64,000 nt of DNA from Candidatus Accumulibacter phosphatis (lineage in GTDB: Bacteria > Pseudomonadota > Gammaproteobacteria > Burkholderiales > Rhodocyclaceae), in contig NZ_SPMY01000044.1 in NCBI RefSeq assembly GCF_012939955.1, positions 1 to 64,000 of the forward strand, read 5' to 3'. The notes under the pieces are model-generated. The model worked only from the letters and a program-made list of their open reading frames with translations, had not been told where the DNA came from and did not search any database. The position numbers and the translations under genes are program-made. This document shows positions 1 through 8,815 of the stretch, piece by piece. Position 1 is the first letter of the stretch, and every line of letters starts with the position of its first letter.

Positions 1-197
1 CGGGAGAAGGGGCAGGGGAAGAGGGAAACGGTCATGACTTTCATGATTTGGGGTGTCTCCACGTGTCATGACCGTTAATGTGAAAGTCGCGCAAGCGACT
101 CACGAAGCTCCCTTCTCCCTCGCGGGAGAAGGGTCGGGGAAGAGGGAAAACGGTCATGACTTTCATGATCTGAGGTGTATGCATTGTCATGACCGTT
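1..197. repeat. Dispersed palindromic repeat R1, two tandem copies
   Basis: Two tandem copies of a repeat unit lie here. Each contains a hairpin of about 50 bp bounded by perfect 12-bp inverted arms, AACGGTCATGAC and GTCATGACCGTT, at 27-76 and 149-197. Around the hairpins are a second palindrome (CTTCTCCCTCGCGGGAGAAG) and a third short one (GTCGCGCAAGCGAC). The same unit recurs in inverted orientation at about 49190-49365. The last bases of the second hairpin overlap the pilU stop codon, so the structure could act as a transcription terminator or mRNA-end stabiliser for pilTU. I infer a REP/BIME-like intergenic family. No coding sequence is visible in it. Confidence 0.85.
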
Positions 198-1333
198 AGA
201 CGATATCCAGATGGCCGATGCCGGCGGTGAGGTCGCGGTCTTGCGATTCCTTGCCGTGCAACTTGATCTGCAGGCGTAGATCGTTGAGCGAGTCCGCGTT
301 GCGCAAGGCGTCCTGATAGTTGATCTGACCGCCTTCGTAGAGATCGAACAGCGCCTGGTCGAAGGTCTGCATGCCCAGTTCGCGCGAGCGCTTCATGACC
401 TCCTTGATCTCGTGCACCTGTCCCTTGAAGATCAGGTCGGAGATCAACGGCGAGTTCAGCAGCACCTCGATTGCTGGTACTCGTCCCTTGCCGTCCTTCT
501 TCGGCAGCAGGCGCTGCGAGACCAGCGCACGCAGATTCAGGGAAAGGTCCATCAACAACTGGTGACGGCGCTCTTCGGGGAAAAAGTTGATGATCCGGTC
601 GAGCGCCTGATTACTGCTGTTGGCATGTAGCGTGGCCAGGCAGAGGTGCCCGGTCTCAGCGAAAGCAACGGCGTAGTTCATGGTCTCCCGGTCTCTGATT
701 TCGCCCATCATGATCACGTTCGGTGCCTGCCGCAGGGTGTTCTTCAGCGCCACTTCCCAGGAGTCGGTGTCAACGCCGATTTCGCGTTGCGTGACGATGC
801 ACTTCTTGTGCTCGTGCACAAACTCGATCGGGTCTTCTATGGTGATGATATGGCCATAGCTATTGCAGTTACGGTGATCAAGTAGTGCGGCCAGTGACGT
901 GGTTTTTCCCGTGCCGGTGCCGCCGATGAAGATGACCAGGCCGCGGCTGGTCAGTGAGATGTCCTTGAGGACCGCTGGCAAGGCCAGTTCGTCCAGGGTT
1001 GGCACCACCAGGTTGATCGTCCGGCAGACCACCGCGACGCGCCCCTGTTGCACCAGCGCATTGACGCGAAAGCGACCGATGCCCGATGGTGAAATGGCGA
1101 AGTTGCATTCCTTTTTTTTCTTCAAACTCGGTCGCTTGACGGTCGTTCATGATCGAGCGTGCAAGCTCGGCAGAGTGCTGCGGCAGTAGCGGCTGGTTGG
1201 ATACCGGCATGACCTTGCCGTCGATCTTGATCGCCGGCGGGAAATGGGCGGTGATGAACAGGTCGGAACCGTTCTTCTGCGTCATTAGCCGCAGCAGTTC
1301 GTGCATGAACTTCAGCGCTTGGTCGTGCTCCAT
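196..1333 (-). CDS. pilU: Twitching motility ATPase PilU (frameshifted)
   Basis: PilU is a PilT-like hexameric ATPase that helps retract type IV pili at the inner-membrane base. The reading frame is in two pieces. The N-terminal part (from 1333) ends its homology at FEEKK. The rest, with Walker A GGTGTGKT, the TIEDPIEFVH Asp box, Walker B (NVIMMGEIRD) and the His box (GHLCLATLH), continues one frame away. The switch falls on a run of eight A (plus-strand T, 1112-1119), and seven A would restore one frame of about 378 residues, the usual PilU length. The start is ATG at 1333. pilT lies 27 bp upstream in the same direction, so the two are probably cotranscribed. Whether the frameshift is real, a sequencing error or slippage cannot be told from the sequence. 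Confidence 0.88.
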
Positions 1334-1360
1334 GCTTTCTCTCCTGCTCGCGAAGCGGGT

Positions 1361-2407
1361 CTAGACGTTGGCGAAGGTGTCTTTGTTGGCGGCCTTGCTC
1401 TTGGCTTCCACTGCCGAAACGATATTGCGCCGGACGAGTTCGACCAGGTTCTGGTCAAGCGTTTGCATACCATGTTGCTGACCGGTCTGTAGTGCCGAGT
1501 ACATCTGCGCCACCTTGTTCTCGCGGATCAGGTTGCGGATTGCCGGCGTGCCGAGCATGATCTCGTGCGCGGCGACTCGCCCCTGGCCATCCTTGCTCTT
1601 CAGTAGCGTTTGCGAAATCACCGCGCGTAGCGACTCGGAAAGCATCGAGCGAACCATTTCCTTCTCGGCAGCCGGGAAGACGTCGACGATACGGTCGATG
1701 GTCTTGGCCGCGCTCGATGTGTGCAGTGTGGCGAATACCAGGTGTCCGGTTTCGGCGCCGGAGAGTGCCAGGCGGATGGTTTCCAGATCGCGCATTTCGC
1801 CAACCAGGATGACGTCCGGGTCCTCGCGCAGCGCCGAGCGCAGCGCATTCTGGAATGACAGCGTATGCGGTCCGACTTCGCGCTGGTTGATCAGGCACTT
1901 CTTCGACTGGTGAACGAACTCGATGGGATCCTCGACGGTCAGGATGTGGCCGTACATGTTCTCATTGACATGATTGACCATCGCCGCCAGGGTGGTTGAT
2001 TTGCCTGAGCCGGTAGGGCCGGTGACCAGCACGATGCCACGGGGAAACTCGGAGATGCTCTGGAAGATCTTTGGACAGTTGAGTTCTTCGAGGGTCAGCA
2101 CTTTCGACGGAATCGTCCGGAAGACGGCACTGGCGCCGCGGTTCTGTACGAAGGCGTTGACGCGAAAACGTGCCAGATTCGGGATTTCGAAGGAAAAGTC
2201 GCATTCCAGCGTCTCTTCGTACTGTTTGCGCTGGCCGTCGCTCATGATGTCGTACACCCTGGCGTGGACGTCCTTGTGCTCCATCGCCGGCAGGTTGATG
2301 CGGCGCACATCGCCATTGACCCGGATCATTGGCGGCAGGCCCGATGACAGGTGCAGGTCGGAAGCCTTGTTCTTGACACTGAAGGCCAGTAGTTCGGTGA
2401 TGTCCAT
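1361..2407 (-). CDS. pilT: Type IV pilus retraction ATPase PilT
   Basis: PilT is the hexameric motor that depolymerises type IV pili and drives twitching. The 348-residue protein has the N-terminal PAS-like region, Walker A GPTGSGKS at 130-137, the Asp box TVEDPIE near 157-163, Walker B (DVILVGEMRD) at 198-207, the His box (TGHLVFATLH) near 220-229, and the C-terminal AIRNLIRE motif at 289-296 that is specific to PilT and needed for retraction. Length fits the family (about 344). It is the first gene of a pilT-pilU pair and is divergent from yggS, the usual arrangement in beta- and gammaproteobacteria. Start ATG at 2407. Confidence 0.97.
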   Translation of the reverse strand: MDITELLAFSVKNKASDLHLSSGLPPMIRVNGDVRRINLPAMEHKDVHARVYDIMSDGQRKQYEETLECDFSFEIPNLARFRVNAFVQNRGASAVFRTIPSKVLTLEELNCPKIFQSISEFPRGIVLVTGPTGSGKSTTLAAMVNHVNENMYGHILTVEDPIEFVHQSKKCLINQREVGPHTLSFQNALRSALREDPDVILVGEMRDLETIRLALSGAETGHLVFATLHTSSAAKTIDRIVDVFPAAEKEMVRSMLSESLRAVISQTLLKSKDGQGRVAAHEIMLGTPAIRNLIRENKVAQMYSALQTGQQHGMQTLDQNLVELVRRNIVSAVEAKSKAANKDTFANV

Positions 2408-2441
2408 CCGGTTCGGTCCTCGGGCGGTGGGCGGGGCGCGG

Positions 2442-2450
2442 TGCTATACT
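2442..2450 (+). promoter_or_regulatory. Extended -10 promoter candidate for yggS
   Basis: TGCTATACT, an extended -10 (TGN plus TATACT), lies 26 bp before the yggS start codon in the 69-bp divergent gap between pilT and yggS. No good -35 box is visible 17 bp upstream, which is tolerated by extended -10 promoters. Predicted from sequence only. Confidence 0.5.
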
Positions 2451-2476
2451 CGCGGTAACCTGCGTAGCTCCCGATT

Positions 2477-3166
2477 ATGACCTTACTCTCCGCCAAGCTG
2501 CAAGCCGTTCTCGCGCGAATCGCCAGCGCCGCGCGGCAGTACGGACGTGACCCTGGCGATGTTCGCCTGCTCGCGGTCAGCAAGACCTGGCCTGCTGCGT
2601 GCGTTTGTGAGGCGGCACTTGCCGGGCAGGCTGCTTTTGGTGAGAGCTTTGTCCGGGAAGGTCTCGAGAAAGTGGGGGCACTAGCTTCCCTGGGGCTGGA
2701 CTGGCATTTTATCGGTGCCGTGCAGAGTAACAAGACCCGTTTGCTTGCCGAGAATTTCAACTGGGTGCATTCTATCGACCGCTTGCGAATTGCCGAACGT
2801 CTTTCCGAACAAAGGCCTGCGTCACTGCCGCCGCTGTCGGTCTGTCTGCAGGTGAATGTCAGTGGCGAGGCCAGCAAGGGCGGGGTTTCGCCTGCCGCAG
2901 CCTTGGCCTTGGCGCAGGCGGTTGGCGTGCTGCCAAACTTGCGCTTGCGTGGGCTGATGACCGTTCCTGCGCGCAGTGACGTCTTTCTGGAACAGCGCCG
3001 TCCGTTTCGCATGCTGCGTGAACTGTCCGAACAACTGCAAGCCGGCGGGCTGGCGCTGGATACGCTTTCGATGGGTATGTCGCACGATCTGGAAGCGGCG
3101 ATCGCCGAGGGAGCAACCTTGGTGCGTGTGGGTACCGCGATTTTTGGTGAGAGACACAAAGCATGA
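2477..3166 (+). CDS. yggS: PLP homeostasis protein YggS
   Basis: Member of the YggS/PROSC family: a single-domain alanine-racemase-like TIM barrel that binds pyridoxal 5'-phosphate and keeps free PLP and amino-acid/keto-acid pools in balance. The PLP lysine is in LLAVSKTWPA (Lys36). The family hallmarks DWHFIGAVQSNKTR, VHSIDR and SMGMSHDLEAAI are all present. At 229 residues it has the standard length. It heads a tight operon: its stop overlaps the proC start by four bases (ATGA). The yggS-proC-yggT-yggU order is conserved in many proteobacteria. Confidence 0.95.
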   Translation: MTLLSAKLQAVLARIASAARQYGRDPGDVRLLAVSKTWPAACVCEAALAGQAAFGESFVREGLEKVGALASLGLDWHFIGAVQSNKTRLLAENFNWVHSIDRLRIAERLSEQRPASLPPLSVCLQVNVSGEASKGGVSPAAALALAQAVGVLPNLRLRGLMTVPARSDVFLEQRRPFRMLRELSEQLQAGGLALDTLSMGMSHDLEAAIAEGATLVRVGTAIFGERHKA

Positions 3167-3978
3167 GAATTACTTTCCTGGGTGGCGGCAATATGGCCAA
3201 CGCCTTGATCGGTGGCTTGGTGAAAACCGGGTTCTCGGCCGCCGATATCGCCGTTATCGAGGTCGGTGCGCAGGGGCGCGCCAAGCTGCGCCTGATGTAC
3301 GGAATACGTTGTTACGAGGCACCAACAGCCGCTGCGCTCGACTGCGATGCGCTGCTGCTATCGGTCAAGCCGCAGCAAATGCACGCTGCCTGTGCGACGC
3401 TCCCCAAGCGCCTCAAGCAGCAATTGATTATCAGCATTGCTGCCGGCTTGCGCCTGGCAGACATTGCTCGCTGGCTCGGCGGCTATAGCAAGATCGTGCG
3501 CGCGATGCCCAATACCCCGGCACTGATCGGTGCCGGCATCACCGGCCTGTGCGCGCTGCCGGCGGTCTCGATGGCCGAGCGGTTGGGTGCCGAGCGCATC
3601 CTGCAAGCCGTCGGCAGTACGCTGTGGGTGGCCGATGAGGAGCAAATGGACGCCGTTACCGCGGTTTCTGGCAGCGGGCCGGCGTACGTCTTCCTGTTCA
3701 TCGAGACCTTGCAGCAGGCCGCGACGGAACTCGGTCTGACGCCAGTCCAGGCGCGCCAGTTGGCCATCGAAACGGTACTCGGTGCGGCCAAGCTGGCGGT
3801 GCAGTCAGATGAAGCCGCCGCCGTGCTACGTGAGCGTGTCACCTCGAAAGGCGGAACGACCGAAGCCGCCCTGCAAGTGATGGAAGACCGCGGCGTCAGG
3901 GAAGGCTTCATCGCTGGCGTGCAGGCGGCCAACGCGCGCAGTCGTGAACTGGGCGTGCTGCTGGGAAAGGATAGTTGA
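3163..3978 (+). CDS. proC: Pyrroline-5-carboxylate reductase
   Basis: ProC catalyses the last step of proline synthesis, NAD(P)H-dependent reduction of pyrroline-5-carboxylate, in the cytosol. The N-terminal Rossmann nucleotide-binding motif FLGGGNMANALIGGL, the VRAMPNTPA segment and the C-terminal signature SGSGPAYVFLFIE followed by TSKGGTTEAAL are intact. The length of 271 residues is normal. Its ATG overlaps the yggS stop (ATGA), and its TGA overlaps the yggT ATG by one base, which implies translational coupling in the operon. Confidence 0.96.
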   Translation: MRITFLGGGNMANALIGGLVKTGFSAADIAVIEVGAQGRAKLRLMYGIRCYEAPTAAALDCDALLLSVKPQQMHAACATLPKRLKQQLIISIAAGLRLADIARWLGGYSKIVRAMPNTPALIGAGITGLCALPAVSMAERLGAERILQAVGSTLWVADEEQMDAVTAVSGSGPAYVFLFIETLQQAATELGLTPVQARQLAIETVLGAAKLAVQSDEAAAVLRERVTSKGGTTEAALQVMEDRGVREGFIAGVQAANARSRELGVLLGKDS

Positions 3979-4517
3979 TGGCGGGGCAGGCGGTTTTGTT
4001 TCTGTTGCAGGTGGTCACCGGTGTGCTGAGCGTTGCGCTGCTGTTGCGCTTTTACATGCAGGCTTTTCGGGTGTCGTTCAACAATCAGGTCGGCACTTTC
4101 GTTGTCGACCTGACCAACTGGCTGGTCAAGCCTCTGCGCAAAGCGCTGCCCGGCCTGTGGGGACTCGATCTGGCGAGCCTTTTGCCGGCGTATCTGCTGC
4201 AGCTTGTTCTTGTCGTCGCCGTCGTTTCACTACAGGGCGGGAGCGAAGCCCGGTCAGCGCTGGACCTGCTGCCGATTCTGCTCTGGCAGGGCGTGCTGGC
4301 TACCCTGCGCATGAGTATCTATCTGCTGATTGGTGCCCTGCTGGTACAGGCCGTATTGTCGTGGGTCAGTCCGTATTCGCCTCTGAGCCAGCCTGTCGGG
4401 CAGCTGACCAGGCCTTTTCTCGAGCCTATTCAGCGTTTCGTTCCGCGCATCGGGGTGGTCGACCTGTCGCCCTTGATCGCCATCGTCCTGGCGCAGCTAG
4501 TGCTGATGTTTCTCTAG
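3978..4517 (+). CDS. yggT: YggT family integral membrane protein
   Basis: Small inner-membrane protein with two YGGT repeats of about 75 residues, each with paired hydrophobic helices (first around residues 3-90, second around 95-179). The conserved segments FVVDLTNWLVKPLRKALP and its second-half counterpart FLEPIQRFVPRIGVVDLSPLIA are clear. YggT proteins are linked to osmotic or turgor response and to envelope assembly, but the molecular role is not settled. The ATG at 3978 overlaps the proC stop (TGATG). A TTG one codon upstream is a less likely start. Confidence 0.92.
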   Translation: MAGQAVLFLLQVVTGVLSVALLLRFYMQAFRVSFNNQVGTFVVDLTNWLVKPLRKALPGLWGLDLASLLPAYLLQLVLVVAVVSLQGGSEARSALDLLPILLWQGVLATLRMSIYLLIGALLVQAVLSWVSPYSPLSQPVGQLTRPFLEPIQRFVPRIGVVDLSPLIAIVLAQLVLMFL

Positions 4518-4520
4518 TCG

Positions 4521-4811
4521 GTGGCCGACTGGCTACGCGAGAGCGGCGCTACGCTGACCCTCAATGTCCATGTTCAGCCGGCAGCAAAGCGTAGCGAAAT
4601 CATTGGCCTGCACGGGGACGCGCTGAAAGTCCGCTTGGCGGCGCCTGCGATCGACGGTCGCGCGAATGCCGCGCTGCTCGAATTTTTAGCGCAGCGGCTG
4701 GGGCTGGCCAAGTCGCTGGTCGAGCTGAAGAGTGGCCACAACTCGCGTCGCAAGGTCTTGATGTTGCGCGGCGTGTCGGCGGACACGCTACGGCGGCTTC
4801 TCGGGCAGTGA
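4521..4811 (+). CDS. yggU: DUF167 family protein YggU
   Basis: Small (96-residue) DUF167/YggU protein. The family features are visible: an N-terminal beta strand (LTLNVHVQPAAKRSEIIG), the segment LKVRLAAPAIDGRANAALL, and the end KSGHNSRRKVLMLRG. The biochemical function is unknown. It follows yggT after three bases and uses a GTG start, so it is the last gene of the yggS operon. An R2 repeat follows 10 bp after its stop. Confidence 0.92.
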   Translation: MADWLRESGATLTLNVHVQPAAKRSEIIGLHGDALKVRLAAPAIDGRANAALLEFLAQRLGLAKSLVELKSGHNSRRKVLMLRGVSADTLRRLLGQ

Positions 4812-4820
4812 GCGGCGCTT

Positions 4821-4982
4821 AAGGCGATTTCTGTCAAAAAACCTACCATCCTGCTTGTCTTTTCGCCCGTCTTCTGTGTTGCGACAGCAGTTACATAGTT
4901 CGACTATGCGCCTGTTGTCGCGCCTTGAAGCCGACCGAAAATCCGGCGCAATCTGGTATGTTCTTTTCCGGCAATCGCCTAA
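4821..4982. repeat. MITE-like palindromic repeat R2, copy 1
   Basis: An element of about 160 bp with imperfect terminal inverted repeats (TTAAGGCGATT at one end, AATCGCCTAAG at the other) and a long internal palindrome centred on CATAGTTCGACTATG near 4895-4910. A nearly identical copy lies in inverted orientation at 26173-26336 and a truncated copy at 32198-32246. It sits between the convergent ends of yggU and pyrC', and its right edge supplies the pyrC' stop codon. There is no coding capacity, so it would have to move using a transposase supplied in trans, if it is mobile at all. Confidence 0.85.
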
Positions 4983-6232
4983 GCCTCGAAAACGATGCGT
5001 CCGCCGACCAGCGTCATGCGCACTCTGCCGCTCATTTCGTAACCCAGGTAGGGGCTGTTCTTGCCCTGGCTGCGCAAGGCCTCGGGGCTAACGCGCCAAG
5101 CTTCGTCAGGGTCGAAGATGCAGATGTCGGCGCGACTGCCGACGCTCAGCGAACCGCCGTCGATGCCGAGGATTTCGGCCGGATCGCAGGTGATGCGGGC
5201 CAGCGCTTCGGCCAATGGGAGCTGCACCTGTTGCGCCCACAGCAGTGTCAGTGGCAGCAAGAGCTCCAGGCCGGTGGCCCCGGGTGTGGCCTCGGCGAAT
5301 GGCAGTTGCTTGCCATCTGCATCGACCGGGGTGTGGTCCGAACAGATGGCCGCGAGGCCCTCCCGAACGGCGGCGCGGAGCGCGTCACGGTCGCTCTGTG
5401 CGCGCAGCGGCGGGTCGAAGCGAGCGTTGCTGTCGAAGTAGCCGATGTCCATTTCCGAAAGATGCAGGTGGTGGATCGACACGTCGCAGCTGACCGGCAG
5501 CTGCGAACGCTTTGCTGCCCGGACCAGTTCGACGCCGGCAGCCGAGGACAAACGCGAAAGATGCAGGCGGACCCCGGTTTCGGAAGCCAGTTGCAGCGCC
5601 GTGGCGATGGCCACGGTTTCCGCCGACACGGGTATCCCGGTCAGCCCCAGCCGTGACGCGACTTCGCCATCGTGGGCAACGCCATCACGGGCGAGAAACT
5701 GGTCTTGCGGTCGCAGGCGCAGCGCGTACGAAAAAGTGGCCGCGTACTGCATGGCACGCAGCAGCAATTGCGTGTCAATCGGCTGGTTGGCCTGCGAGAA
5801 GCCAATGCAGCCGGCACGCGCGAGGCCGTTCATTTCTGCAAGCCGCTGGCCTGCCAGGGCCTGCGTCAAGGCGCCGATCGGATAGACGCGCGCCAAACCA
5901 AGCGTTTCGCTGCGTCGTACCAGGCGTTCGATGAGCCCCGGCTCGTCGAGCGGTGGCTTGGTGTCCGGCGGGCAGGCCAGCGAGGTGACGCCGCCAGCGA
6001 CGGCGGCGGCGAGTTCGGGTTCGATGCCGCCCAGCCTGGTCGACAGATCGACCAGGCCAGGGCAGACGATCAGTCCGCTGGCGTCGACGCTGCGGTCCGC
6101 CGAGAAGCCGGCGGGCGGCTGGCCGATGGCGGCAATGCGTGCGTCGCTGACGAACAGGTCGAGCGGCTCATCGAGGCCGTTCCTGGGATCGATCAGCCGC
6201 GCATTTCGGATGTGGAGGTTTTGCCTGTTCAT
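4979..6232 (-). CDS. pyrC': Dihydroorotase-like subunit PyrC' (probably non-catalytic)
   Basis: Amidohydrolase-fold protein of 417 residues, homologous to dihydroorotase. The metal-binding HxH motif that follows the first strand in active enzymes is replaced: the sequence reads PGLVDLSTRLGG where active enzymes have a D-L-H-x-H-x-R pattern. Other parts of the fold remain, such as the CSDHTPVDADGK loop near the C-terminus. This is the pattern of the PyrC' (PyrX) subunits of Pseudomonas-type aspartate transcarbamoylase, which lack activity but are needed to assemble the dodecameric enzyme with PyrB. Direct coupling to pyrB (three bases between stop and start) supports this. A separate active dihydroorotase is expected elsewhere. 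The stop codon lies in the edge of repeat R2. Confidence 0.88.
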   Translation of the reverse strand: MNRQNLHIRNARLIDPRNGLDEPLDLFVSDARIAAIGQPPAGFSADRSVDASGLIVCPGLVDLSTRLGGIEPELAAAVAGGVTSLACPPDTKPPLDEPGLIERLVRRSETLGLARVYPIGALTQALAGQRLAEMNGLARAGCIGFSQANQPIDTQLLLRAMQYAATFSYALRLRPQDQFLARDGVAHDGEVASRLGLTGIPVSAETVAIATALQLASETGVRLHLSRLSSAAGVELVRAAKRSQLPVSCDVSIHHLHLSEMDIGYFDSNARFDPPLRAQSDRDALRAAVREGLAAICSDHTPVDADGKQLPFAEATPGATGLELLLPLTLLWAQQVQLPLAEALARITCDPAEILGIDGGSLSVGSRADICIFDPDEAWRVSPEALRSQGKNSPYLGYEMSGRVRMTLVGGRIVFEA

Positions 6233-6235
6233 CGT

Positions 6236-7195
6236 TCAGTTCCCTGCCAGAATGCCCAGTACGGCCATGCGCACGGCGATTCCGAAGGTCACCTGCGGCA
6301 GGATTACCGCCTGTGGTCCATCGGCGACGTCGGAGTCGATTTCCACGCCCCGGTTCATCGGCCCCGGGTGCATGACGATGGCGTCCGGTTTGGCGAGTGC
6401 GAGGATCGCTGGCGTCAGTCCGTAACAGCTGAAGTACTCGCGGGCGGAAGGCAGCAGCGCACCGTTCATGCGTTCGTTTTGCAGACGCAGCATGATCACC
6501 ACATCACAATCACGCACCCCTTCACGCAGGTCATGGCAGACGCGCACACCCATTCTTTCGATCGCGGCGGGCAGCAAGGTTTTCGGTCCCACGGCACGTA
6601 CTTCGGCGGCGCCGAGCGTGGTCAGCGCGTTGATGTCCGAGCGTGCGACCCTGGAGTGCAGGATGTCGCCGACTACCGCGACTACCAGATTGCTGAAATC
6701 CTTCTTGTAGTGGCGAATGGTGTACATGTCGAGCAGACCCTGCGTCGGGTGGGCGTGTCGTCCGTCGCCGGCATTGACCACGTGCACGTCGTTTCGTCCG
6801 AGGCGGCGCAGATGCTCCGTGATCAGGTGCGGGGCGCCACTGGCCGCATGCCGTACGACAAACATGTCAGCATGCATGGCGATCAGGTTGTCGACGGTGT
6901 CGAGCAGGGTTTCACCCTTGGCGGTCGACGAGCGCGTCACGTCGAGGTTGATGACGTCCGCGGAGAGGCGTTTGGCGGCAATTTCGAAAGTGGTCCGCGT
7001 GCGCGTGGAATTCTCGAAAAAGACGTTGAAGACGCTCTTGCCACGCAACAAGGGTACCTTCTTGACGTCACGATCCGAGACTTCGATGAAGCTCGACGCA
7101 GTATCGAGGATCTGATGAATCAGTTCACGCGGTAAACCCTCGATGGACAGCAGGTGCGTCAGCTCACCATTGGCGTTGAGTTGTGGGTTATGCAT
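6236..7195 (-). CDS. pyrB: Aspartate carbamoyltransferase catalytic subunit
   Basis: PyrB joins carbamoyl phosphate and aspartate, the committed step of pyrimidine synthesis. The carbamoyl-phosphate loop [13 protein letters not shown], the [11 protein letters not shown] loop, HAASGAPHL and the [11 protein letters not shown] segment are intact. I place the start at ATG 7195, giving [16 protein letters not shown] and 319 residues. The open frame upstream of that is only overlap with pyrR. The start overlaps the pyrR stop by eight bases. The N-terminal extension before HLLSIEGL is typical of class A enzymes that associate with PyrC'. Confidence 0.95.
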   Translation of the reverse strand: MHNPQLNANGELTHLLSIEGLPRELIHQILDTASSFIEVSDRDVKKVPLLRGKSVFNVFFENSTRTRTTFEIAAKRLSADVINLDVTRSSTAKGETLLDTVDNLIAMHADMFVVRHAASGAPHLITEHLRRLGRNDVHVVNAGDGRHAHPTQGLLDMYTIRHYKKDFSNLVVAVVGDILHSRVARSDINALTTLGAAEVRAVGPKTLLPAAIERMGVRVCHDLREGVRDCDVVIMLRLQNERMNGALLPSAREYFSCYGLTPAILALAKPDAIVMHPGPMNRGVEIDSDVADGPQAVILPQVTFGIAVRMAVLGILAGN

Positions 7196-7694
7196 TGCCG
7201 GCGAGACTCCACTGCAGCTGAGCGTCGGCATCCGCAGAGAGCAGCAGCTCCTGCGTCGGGTCGAGATCGACCTGCCAGGTGCAGAAGTCGGCGCAAATAG
7301 GTAGCTGACGCTGGCCGCGATCGGCCAGTACGGCGAGCTGGATACTCGCCGGTCGACCGTAGTCAAACAGTTCGTTGATTGCCGCCCGTGTCGTGCGTCC
7401 GGTGTATAGCACGTCGTCGACCAGGATCAGCGGCCGGCCTTCGACATCAAAGGGGATCGACGTCGGCCGGACGCGTGGATGCAGGCCTTTCTCGCCGTAA
7501 TCATCGCGGTAGAAGGAGACATCGATCAGGCCGATCTCGTTGTTCAGTTCGAGCAGATCACGCAGCCGTCGGGCAACCCACACGCCGCCGCTGTGAATGC
7601 CGACCAGGACCGTGTCCGGTCGCAGCCGGGGGCGGATAAGTTCAGCGAGTTCTCGGCATTGCACGTCGGCGTCGGGGAGTTCAATGGCTGGCAT
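7188..7694 (-). CDS. pyrR: Bifunctional pyrimidine regulator/uracil phosphoribosyltransferase PyrR
   Basis: Type I phosphoribosyltransferase of 168 residues. The PRPP-binding motif [17 protein letters not shown] is perfect, and the flexible-loop region [13 protein letters not shown] and the substrate segment [14 protein letters not shown] are present. In Bacillus PyrR is an RNA-binding attenuator. In proteobacterial operons of this type it is found upstream of pyrB, and its regulatory role is less certain. I saw no obvious attenuator hairpin in the short gaps. It lies 80 bp after ruvX and overlaps pyrB. Confidence 0.94.
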   Translation of the reverse strand: MPAIELPDADVQCRELAELIRPRLRPDTVLVGIHSGGVWVARRLRDLLELNNEIGLIDVSFYRDDYGEKGLHPRVRPTSIPFDVEGRPLILVDDVLYTGRTTRAAINELFDYGRPASIQLAVLADRGQRQLPICADFCTWQVDLDPTQELLLSADADAQLQWSLAGNA

Positions 7695-7774
7695 CTGTTT
7701 GCTCGTCAGGGGCTGGTGAAGGCATGTAGGGGTGTCGGAAAAGGCGTGTTTTGGCGCCTACGGAGACTGCTGCA

Positions 7775-8218
7775 TCAGGGGCTCGCACCGCTGTCGAAAT
7801 AGTCCTGCAAGATCAACTGGGCGGCGACGGCATCAAGATGCTTGCCGGCCTTGCGCGAGTTGTGCCCGGCCGAACGGAGGCTTTCCTGGGCGGCGACCGA
7901 TGAAAGCCGTTCGTCGGCGTAGTCGACGCTGAGCCCGAAGCGGCCGCGCAGCTGATTGGCGAAACGTTCGCAGCGAGCGGTCATGGCGTGTTCGTCGCCG
8001 TCGAGCGACAGGGGTCGTCCGACGACCAGGGAGCGCGGCTGCCATTCCTGGATCAGGGTGGCGATGGCGGCGAAGCGCGGTGCGTTCGCCTCGCCGTGAA
8101 TGGTGGTCAGTGCGTGCGCTTGCCGTACTTGCCACTCGCCCGTCGCGACCCCAATCCGTTTTTCTCCAAAGTCGAAAGCGAGCACGGCGCCAGTCGCCTG
8201 GCCGCTGCTCTCAGGCAT
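7775..8218 (-). CDS. ruvX: Holliday junction resolvase-like/16S rRNA processing protein YqgF
   Basis: YqgF/RuvX has an RNase H-like fold and works in maturation of the 16S rRNA 5' end. The N-terminal strand with the catalytic Asp ([15 protein letters not shown]), the [13 protein letters not shown] segment and the YADERLSS motif are present, and a final conserved Asp is in [16 protein letters not shown] choose ATG 8218 (147 residues), which overlaps the yqgE stop by eight bases. The longer frame upstream lies inside yqgE. The yqgE-ruvX-pyrR-pyrB order matches that of Pseudomonas and many betaproteobacteria. Confidence 0.94.
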   Translation of the reverse strand: MPESSGQATGAVLAFDFGEKRIGVATGEWQVRQAHALTTIHGEANAPRFAAIATLIQEWQPRSLVVGRPLSLDGDEHAMTARCERFANQLRGRFGLSVDYADERLSSVAAQESLRSAGHNSRKAGKHLDAVAAQLILQDYFDSGASP

Positions 8219-8771
8219 GACCGACTTGGTCGGCAAGGTTGGTAAGGCTGACCCCCAACAGGTCCAGTGCCGAGGCAAGGCGTTCCTCGTAGGGCAAGTC
8301 GAAGAGAATCGGCAGCTCGGCAGCGACGGTCAGCCACGCGTTCTGGGCCAGTTCGTGTTCGAGTTGGCCGGCAGACCAGCCGGAGTAGCCGAGGGTGACC
8401 ATCAAGTCCTGCGGTTGGCCTTTCTCGGCGACCGATTGCAGTATGTCGCGCGAACTGGTGAGGCCGACCTGCTCGTTGATCACCAGCGTCGATTGCCATT
8501 GGCCGAGCGGTCGGTGCAGGACGAAGCCACGATCGGTCTGTACCGGCCCCCCGAAAAGAACCGGCAGCTGGGCAAAGCCTTCGCTCGCCAGCGGGACGTC
8601 GATTTTGCCGAGCAGCGTTCCCAGACTCATGTCGATCGGTCGATTGACGATCACACCCAGCGCTCCACGCGCATTGTGTTCGGCAATGTAGACCAAGGTC
8701 CTGGCAAAATACGGATCTGCCATGGCCGGCATGGCAATGAGAAAATGGTCGGTGAGGTTGATGCTTTTCAT
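8211..8771 (-). CDS. yqgE: YqgE/AlgH family protein (DUF179)
   Basis: A 186-residue YqgE/AlgH family protein. Hallmarks: [25 protein letters not shown] at the start, [10 protein letters not shown], then [13 protein letters not shown] and the late [18 protein letters not shown]. The function is unresolved. The AlgH name comes from an early report of a role in alginate regulation in Pseudomonas. It is the first gene of the yqgE-ruvX-pyr operon and is divergent from the photolyase gene across 44 bp. Confidence 0.94.
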   Translation of the reverse strand: MKSINLTDHFLIAMPAMADPYFARTLVYIAEHNARGALGVIVNRPIDMSLGTLLGKIDVPLASEGFAQLPVLFGGPVQTDRGFVLHRPLGQWQSTLVINEQVGLTSSRDILQSVAEKGQPQDLMVTLGYSGWSAGQLEHELAQNAWLTVAAELPILFDLPYEERLASALDLLGVSLTNLADQVGHA

Positions 8772-8815
8772 GGTCTTATTTTAATCGGCGGCGGCGGCGG
8801 ACACAAAGGTAATCC

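Noticed and set aside
5672-7135. Large plus-strand frame of 487 codons opposite pyrC' and pyrB
   Set aside because: It is a GC-rich antisense shadow of well-supported genes, with no recognisable domain.
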